Under the pieces are notes generated by a model. It had not been told where the DNA came from and searched no databases. It saw nothing but the letters and a program-made list of their open reading frames with translations. Made by a program: the position numbers and the translations under genes. Below, one piece after another: positions 40,188 to 44,671 of a stretch of 44,671 nucleotides of DNA (position 1 is the stretch's first letter; each line of letters starts with the position of its first letter). Source of the stretch: Alphaproteobacteria bacterium (GTDB taxonomy: Bacteria; Pseudomonadota; Alphaproteobacteria; JAPULJ01); NCBI GenBank assembly GCA_027295145.1, contig JAPULJ010000735.1:1-44671 (forward strand), given 5' to 3'.

Positions 40188-40886
40188 TCAGGATTCGAGC
40201 ATTGCGCAGAGCGCCTGTAACCGCCCGGCTGTCCCGGCATCCGGCTCGCCGTCGAAGCGCGCTGGTCGGAAGTGGCGCTGAAAGGCAGCGATGGCGCGAC
40301 GGCTGGCCTCGTCCAGTATGCCGGTGCCGGTGACCTCGTAGCCGAAGCGGGCGAGCATCATTTGCAAGCCGGCAATTGGCATTTCGGAGTCTTTTATCCC
40401 GTCGCCGGGCCACAGTCCGATCCCGGCGCCAGCGAGGCGCACCCAGTCGAACAATTCGCCCGGATCTTCCTTGCGCCCCGGGGCCACGTCGGAATGGGCC
40501 AGAACCCGGTGCGGCGGAATGGAGTGGCGGGCAAGGATGCTGGCGGCCAGCTCACACAGCGCCGCCATCTGTGCCTCGGGAAAGGCACGGTAGCCGAATT
40601 CGTGGCCAGGATTGACCAGCTCGATGCCGATCGAGCGGCCGTTGATGTCGCGGCTGCCGGCCCAGTAGCTTTTCCCCGCGTGCCAGGCGCGGCGATCTTC
40701 GTCGACGTGGCGATAGATCGTGCCGTCTTCATCAATGGTGTAGTGGGCACTGACTTTCGCCGCTGGATCGCATAGGCGTTCGAGGGCGGCCTCGGCGGTC
40801 CGCATGCCTGTATAGTGAAGGAGCAGGATATCGACTTGTATATCCGGCGAGCGGGCCTCGTGATTCGGCGAGGGGCGTTCGATCAC
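40188..40886 (-). CDS. ampD: N-acetylmuramoyl-L-alanine amidase, AmpD type
   Basis: AmpD cleaves anhydro-muropeptides in peptidoglycan recycling. The 232-residue protein has zinc ligands His24 (LLHYTGM), His131 and Asp141 (AHSDVAPGRKEDPG), with Lys139 and Glu89 in the catalytic positions; the spacing 131/139/141 matches E. coli AmpD 154/162/164. The last ~65 residues form a PG_binding_1-type domain (LQMMLARFGYEVTGTG...AIAAFQRHFRP). No signal peptide, so it is cytoplasmic. GTG at 40886 overlaps the upstream stop (GTGA). An upstream frame to 41150 is a shadow. Confidence 0.92.
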   Translation of the reverse strand: MIERPSPNHEARSPDIQVDILLLHYTGMRTAEAALERLCDPAAKVSAHYTIDEDGTIYRHVDEDRRAWHAGKSYWAGSRDINGRSIGIELVNPGHEFGYRAFPEAQMAALCELAASILARHSIPPHRVLAHSDVAPGRKEDPGELFDWVRLAGAGIGLWPGDGIKDSEMPIAGLQMMLARFGYEVTGTGILDEASRRAIAAFQRHFRPARFDGEPDAGTAGRLQALCAMLES

Positions 40887-42550
40887 GGCTCGCCGGTGGT
40901 CAGGCGCCGGCCCAGGGATTCGAGCTCGCCGCGGACATCCTCGTCGGGCTCGTCGCCGAGCGAGGCGTGGAGCGCGGTTTCCACCTGCGGGCCCCAACTT
41001 TCGGGCTCCATCGCGGCCATGATCTGGCAGGCCTGCAGGCGGTGGCGGATCACCGGGCTGCGCAAGGCAGCGACCGTGAGGCGTGCGCTGTAGGGTCCCC
41101 GCCGCTCGATTTCCTGCAGCACAAAATCGAGGCAACCGCGCACGTCCCAATCGTCGCCGAGGCCGAGTTCGAGGGCCGGGCCGCAGCCGATCTGATCGAG
41201 TGGCAAATTGACCTCGGCGAAATCGATGATCGTTTGCCTCTTCCTGCTGTCGCTTGTGCGCAGAAGATCGTAATAGAGTTTCTGGTCGTGCGGCGCCTTT
41301 TTCAATTGCTTGAAGCCGATCTCCCAGAGATCAATGCCGAGCACCTCGGCGCAGGCGAACGCAAGACCGCTTCTCGGCTCAGCGCCCGCTTGGTAAGCAG
41401 ACCGCACCCGGTTGGCCCATTCGGGCGCCTGCAGTACGCGCTCGCTGCGACCGATCAGCTCGCGGCGGAGCAAATCGCTCCACCCCATCTCTCGGAGTTC
41501 TTGGCGGGTCTGTTCATCGGGCTCTTCGCGTTCTTCGGAGAATGCGACTTCGTGGACCGGGCGCAGCCAACGCAGCCATTCGGCGATCCTCACCACCGTG
41601 TAAAGCCTTTCTATCGAATCGCACCGGTGCTCGAGATGGCGCAGAAGATGGTCGACCGCGATGGGGCCCTCTGCATAGCCTTGGATGTCGACCGACGGGC
41701 CGCCGCCCTCGATCAATGAGAGGACGATGGTGCAGGCGCCGTCCAGCAATTCTTCGTCGATCGTTTCGGCGGCGAGCGCGCCGTCGAGGTCGCCGGCGGT
41801 GGCGCAAAGATAAGCGAGATAGCCGTCCTCGACCTCGTTGTCGCAACCCTTTCGCAAGAGCCAATCGCGGATGTCGGCGCGACGCAAAGCGGCGTCGGCG
41901 AGGCGCTCGACTAGGTGGATCTTGCCCCAGCCGCGCACGGTGCCGGCGAGTTCGAGCCAGTGATCGGCCGGCTCCTCGCACAGATTACCAATGGCGACTG
42001 CGGCGAAGAGGGTGAACTCGTCGTGCCGGGCCAGGGTCTTTAGGTTGTCGATGTCTTCGTCGGTGGCACCGAGGCCGAGGATCATGATGCCGAGCTTCAG
42101 CGGCTCGCGGTGGGCAGCGGTTTCGACGAGCCATTTGCCGACCGCCCATAAGCGCTCACGGTCGATGCTTTCGCGCGCCCGCAGGGCTTCGAGAATGGCG
42201 TCGCCGGCGGTGATCAACGATTCCTCGCGGGCCAACGTGTAGAGGCGCTCCATATCCTCCTCGGCGAGGGAAAGTGTGACCGCCTCGACCGCGTCGACCA
42301 AGCCAGCGGCGCGGGACTCGCTTTCTTCGTCTTCGGGCGTGATGGCGTGGTTGAGCAGGATCCCGTCAAGCGCACCGCCGGCGAATCGGACCTCGCCCAA
42401 ATCCCAGTCGGTCAACTCGCCGTCGGGGAGGTCGAGTTCTTGGGCGCCGTCCCAGGCGCGGATCAGATCGAGAAGCGCCGGCGCTTCCGCGCCATGCCCA
42501 CCGTGCGCTGCCGATCGCCCTGTCCAAAGTCTTTTCAGGAAGCCGAACAT
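40883..42550 (-). CDS. 555-residue helical-repeat protein, unknown
   Basis: I do not recognise this protein. It is cytoplasmic (no signal, no membrane segment) and acidic, mostly alpha-helical. Several stretches look like HEAT/Armadillo-type helical pairs, for example RLYTLAREESLITAGDAIL near 100-120, IRDWLLRKGCDNEVEDGYL in the middle and a C-terminal run (residues about 490-550: LTVAALRSPVIRHRLQACQI). An N-terminal segment, LTDWDLGEVRFAGGALDGIL (about 47-66), looks like a beta-rich entry. It begins three bases after the eamA stop and overlaps ampD (GTGA), so it belongs to the uup-eamA-x-ampD unit. A scaffold or adaptor role is only an inference from repeats. Confidence 0.75.
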   Translation of the reverse strand: MFGFLKRLWTGRSAAHGGHGAEAPALLDLIRAWDGAQELDLPDGELTDWDLGEVRFAGGALDGILLNHAITPEDEESESRAAGLVDAVEAVTLSLAEEDMERLYTLAREESLITAGDAILEALRARESIDRERLWAVGKWLVETAAHREPLKLGIMILGLGATDEDIDNLKTLARHDEFTLFAAVAIGNLCEEPADHWLELAGTVRGWGKIHLVERLADAALRRADIRDWLLRKGCDNEVEDGYLAYLCATAGDLDGALAAETIDEELLDGACTIVLSLIEGGGPSVDIQGYAEGPIAVDHLLRHLEHRCDSIERLYTVVRIAEWLRWLRPVHEVAFSEEREEPDEQTRQELREMGWSDLLRRELIGRSERVLQAPEWANRVRSAYQAGAEPRSGLAFACAEVLGIDLWEIGFKQLKKAPHDQKLYYDLLRTSDSRKRQTIIDFAEVNLPLDQIGCGPALELGLGDDWDVRGCLDFVLQEIERRGPYSARLTVAALRSPVIRHRLQACQIMAAMEPESWGPQVETALHASLGDEPDEDVRGELESLGRRLTTGEP

Positions 42551-42553
42551 TCA

Positions 42554-43420
42554 TCAGACCTCTGGTCCGCCGAACTTGGGCCGGCGCAGCACGATGATCG
42601 CCACCCCACCAAGCGTTGCCACGCCGCCAATGGCAATCGTCCAACTCAACGGCTCACCCAGCACAGCGACGCCGGAAAGCACGCCGACAAACGGGACCAA
42701 AAGCGTAAACGGCATGGTCTGGTTGGTCGCGTATTTTCCGATCATATAGTACCAAACACCGTAACCGATCACGGTTACAATTACCGACATATAAGCGATC
42801 GCCGCCCATTCAAGCCAGCCAGCGTTGGTTAGCGCGGCGATCTGTCCTTCCTCCAGCACCAATGAGGCAAGCAGAAGCTGCGGCGCGGCCAGTAGCGAAA
42901 TCCAGGCATTGAGCGCCAAGCCGTCGATCCGCTTCAGTCGCTTGATCTGGATATTGGCGACCGCCCAGACAGCCGATGCGCCGATCACCATCAACAGATA
43001 TACAAGGTCTGTCCTGACCGTCGGCGCGCCGGCGACAACGACGATCCCAGCGAAAGCGAGCGCCATGCCGAGCCCACGGCGCCAGCCGAAATAGTCCTTG
43101 AACAGTACGGCGGCGAGGATGGCGGCAATGGGGACTTGGAGTTGAATGGCGATTGCGGCGATCGAGGCGGCGACCTTGGTCAAGCCGATGAACATGAGGC
43201 TGAAATGCAAGCTGCCCATGGTCACCGACAGGATCGCGATCTGTTTCCACATTCCCTTGGGCCGGGGCGCGAACCAGACCAGCGCCAGGGCCACGATCCC
43301 AAAACGCAAAGCCATCATGAACAAAGGCGGGAAGACCTCGAGTCCGGTCTTGGCGACGACGAAATTAAAGCCCCAGATGATGATGACGAAGAGGATCAGG
43401 ACTGTATGGCCGAGGCTCAC
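42554..43420 (-). CDS. EamA-family transporter
   Basis: The 288-residue inner-membrane protein has ten hydrophobic segments in two EamA repeats (residues 5-130 and 145-275), beginning IIIWGFNFVVAKTGLEVFPP, as in the drug/metabolite transporter superfamily (RhaT/YdcZ-like, EamA exporters of Cys metabolites and others). The GTG at 43420 overlaps the uup stop (GTGA). The substrate is unknown. Confidence 0.88.
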   Translation of the reverse strand: MSLGHTVLILFVIIIWGFNFVVAKTGLEVFPPLFMMALRFGIVALALVWFAPRPKGMWKQIAILSVTMGSLHFSLMFIGLTKVAASIAAIAIQLQVPIAAILAAVLFKDYFGWRRGLGMALAFAGIVVVAGAPTVRTDLVYLLMVIGASAVWAVANIQIKRLKRIDGLALNAWISLLAAPQLLLASLVLEEGQIAALTNAGWLEWAAIAYMSVIVTVIGYGVWYYMIGKYATNQTMPFTLLVPFVGVLSGVAVLGEPLSWTIAIGGVATLGGVAIIVLRRPKFGGPEV

Positions 43421-44671
43421 GGCGAGGCCATCATTTCACGCAAATCCTCAAGCTCGACCCAGCGATCCTCTGCCGTGATCAGCTCGCCGCGCGCCGTATC
43501 GAGGCGGCCAGCGGCGGCCTCGAAACCGGCCTGATCGCGCTCGAAGAAGCCGGCATCGGCGAGGGCGGCCTCGAGTCCGGCGATTTCCTCGCCGAGGGCC
43601 TCGATTCGCCGGGGTAAGTGATCGAGTTCGTACTGGTCCTTATAGGTCAGCCGGCTGCGTGGGGATTTGGATTTTATCGGCGCTGATTTCGCCGGCTGCG
43701 CCGGTTTGGCGCGGGATTTGGTTGCCTCGCCGCCTTTGCTTTGACGTAGATAATCCTGATAGCCGCCGGGAAATTCATGCACTTCTCCATCGCCGGTCAG
43801 GGCGATAGTGCTGGTGACGGTGCGGTCGAGGAAGTCACGGTCGTGGCTGACCAGCAATATGGTGCCACTATAGTCGGCAAGCGCTTCCTGCAGGATGTCG
43901 AGGGTGTCCATGTCGAGATCGTTGGTCGGCTCGTCGAGAACCAGGAAATCCGAAGGGGTGGCGAGGATCTTCATCAGCAGGAGCCGGTTCCGTTCGCCCC
44001 CCGACAGGCTGCCGACGGGGCTCTCGGCGCCCTTGGGGTCGAAGAGAAAATCCTTGAGGTAGGCGCGGACATGGCGCGGCCGGCCGCGCACCAGAATCTG
44101 GTCGCCGCCGCCCGGCACCAGCGTCTCCCATAACGTCTTGGCTGGGTCGAGAGATTCCCGGTTCTGGTCGAAATAGGCGCAACGAAGGTGCTTGGACACT
44201 TTGACGGTGCCGCGATCTGGGACGAGCTCGCCGGTCAGCATGCGCAGCAGGGTCGTCTTGCCGGCGCCGTTGGGGCCGATCAGCCCGATGCGGTCGCCGC
44301 GCAGGATGCGGGTGGAAAAGGCGCGCACGATCAACTTCTCGGCGTCACCTTCACCGAAACTCTTGCCGGCGTCCTTAGCCTCGAGCACCAGCTTGCTTTT
44401 GATTTCGCTCGTGTCGATACGGAGCTTGACTGATTTGCCGCCACCGATTATCGCGGCGCGGGTGGCTCGCATTTCCTCGAGCTTGCGTAAGCGCCCCTGA
44501 TTGCGCTTGCGCCGGGCGGTGATGCCGCGTAACAGCCAGCGCGATTCCTGCGCGAGCCTGGCGTCGAGGCGTTCGGCGGCTCTGCTCTCTTCGGCAAGAA
44601 CCTCCTCCGACCAGGCCTCGAAGCCAGCAAAACCGCGCTCCCGCTGGCGGATCTGCCGGCTCGCCAGCCAG
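43417..44671 (-). CDS. uup: ABC-F ATPase Uup, C-terminal part
   Basis: The frame runs off the right edge, so only the C-terminal ~417 residues are present. They include the linker (WLLRGITARRKRNQGRL), the second nucleotide-binding domain with GPNGAGKTT, LSGGERNRLLL and LDEPTNDLDMDTL, and a C-terminal coiled coil (YKDQYELDHLPRRIEALGEE...RWVELEDLR), which is the mark of Uup among ABC-F proteins. ABC-F proteins act on ribosomes; Uup is linked to excision of precise deletions and ribosome function. An internal ATG at 44472 is not the start. Confidence 0.92.
   Translation of the reverse strand, partial: WLASRQIRQRERGFAGFEAWSEEVLAEESRAAERLDARLAQESRWLLRGITARRKRNQGRLRKLEEMRATRAAIIGGGKSVKLRIDTSEIKSKLVLEAKDAGKSFGEGDAEKLIVRAFSTRILRGDRIGLIGPNGAGKTTLLRMLTGELVPDRGTVKVSKHLRCAYFDQNRESLDPAKTLWETLVPGGGDQILVRGRPRHVRAYLKDFLFDPKGAESPVGSLSGGERNRLLLMKILATPSDFLVLDEPTNDLDMDTLDILQEALADYSGTILLVSHDRDFLDRTVTSTIALTGDGEVHEFPGGYQDYLRQSKGGEATKSRAKPAQPAKSAPIKSKSPRSRLTYKDQYELDHLPRRIEALGEEIAGLEAALADAGFFERDQAGFEAAAGRLDTARGELITAEDRWVELEDLREMMASP

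Overview
The window is a GC-rich chromosomal segment whose gene content points to an alphaproteobacterium, probably of Rhodospirillales type. The evidence is the division and cell-wall (dcw) cluster in the order mraZ-rsmH-ftsL-ftsI-murE-murF-mraY-murD-ftsW-murG-murC-murB-ddl-ftsQ-ftsA-ftsZ, followed by lpxC, bamD, recN and ligA, the FtsZ tail ending [12 protein letters not shown], a MurE with the meso-DAP motif DNPR, a DUF1127 protein, and rnpB lying just upstream of mraZ. The lineage is inferred from order and motifs, not from a search.

Layout. From 1 to 4.3 kb: a DcaP-like outer-membrane porin (minus strand) with a clear terminator and, upstream, an AT-rich region carrying a 20-21 bp phased array of Crp/Fnr-like sites; then an FkbM methyltransferase and an acyl-ACP thioesterase, each broken by one in-frame stop; then a small secreted protein. 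From 4.3 to 12.5 kb: a tandem EthD-like protein; a minus-strand tetR - metE-like - FecCD permease - ATPase operon; divergent from tetR across twin palindromic operators, a carotenoid (RPE65-type) oxygenase with a 42-residue membrane protein, prmA, a Tat-type intradiol dioxygenase and a DUF1127 protein. From 12.7 to 16.8 kb: a long Xaa-Pro aminopeptidase convergent with ligA, separated by a perfect 30-bp inverted repeat. From 16.8 to 39.4 kb: recN, bamD, lpxC and the complete dcw cluster, all on the minus strand and mostly joined by 4-base ATGA overlaps. From 39.7 to the end: rnpB, an AmpD-type amidase, an unrecognised 555-residue protein, an EamA transporter and the C-terminal part of the ABC-F protein Uup, also minus strand and overlapping.

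How the genes work together. mur, mraY and ddl make lipid II; ftsW and ftsI polymerise and cross-link septal wall; ftsL, ftsQ, ftsA and ftsZ form the divisome; lpxC and bamD build the outer membrane; ampD recycles cell wall. The accessory part (TetR, metal-type ABC transporter, MetE-like enzyme, two non-haem iron dioxygenases) looks like metabolism of small organic compounds.

Most notable: murD, an essential gene in the middle of the coupled operon, has an in-frame TAG where Gln is expected, and two accessory genes have similar single nonsense codons. I found no CRISPR array, prophage, transposase or tRNA.
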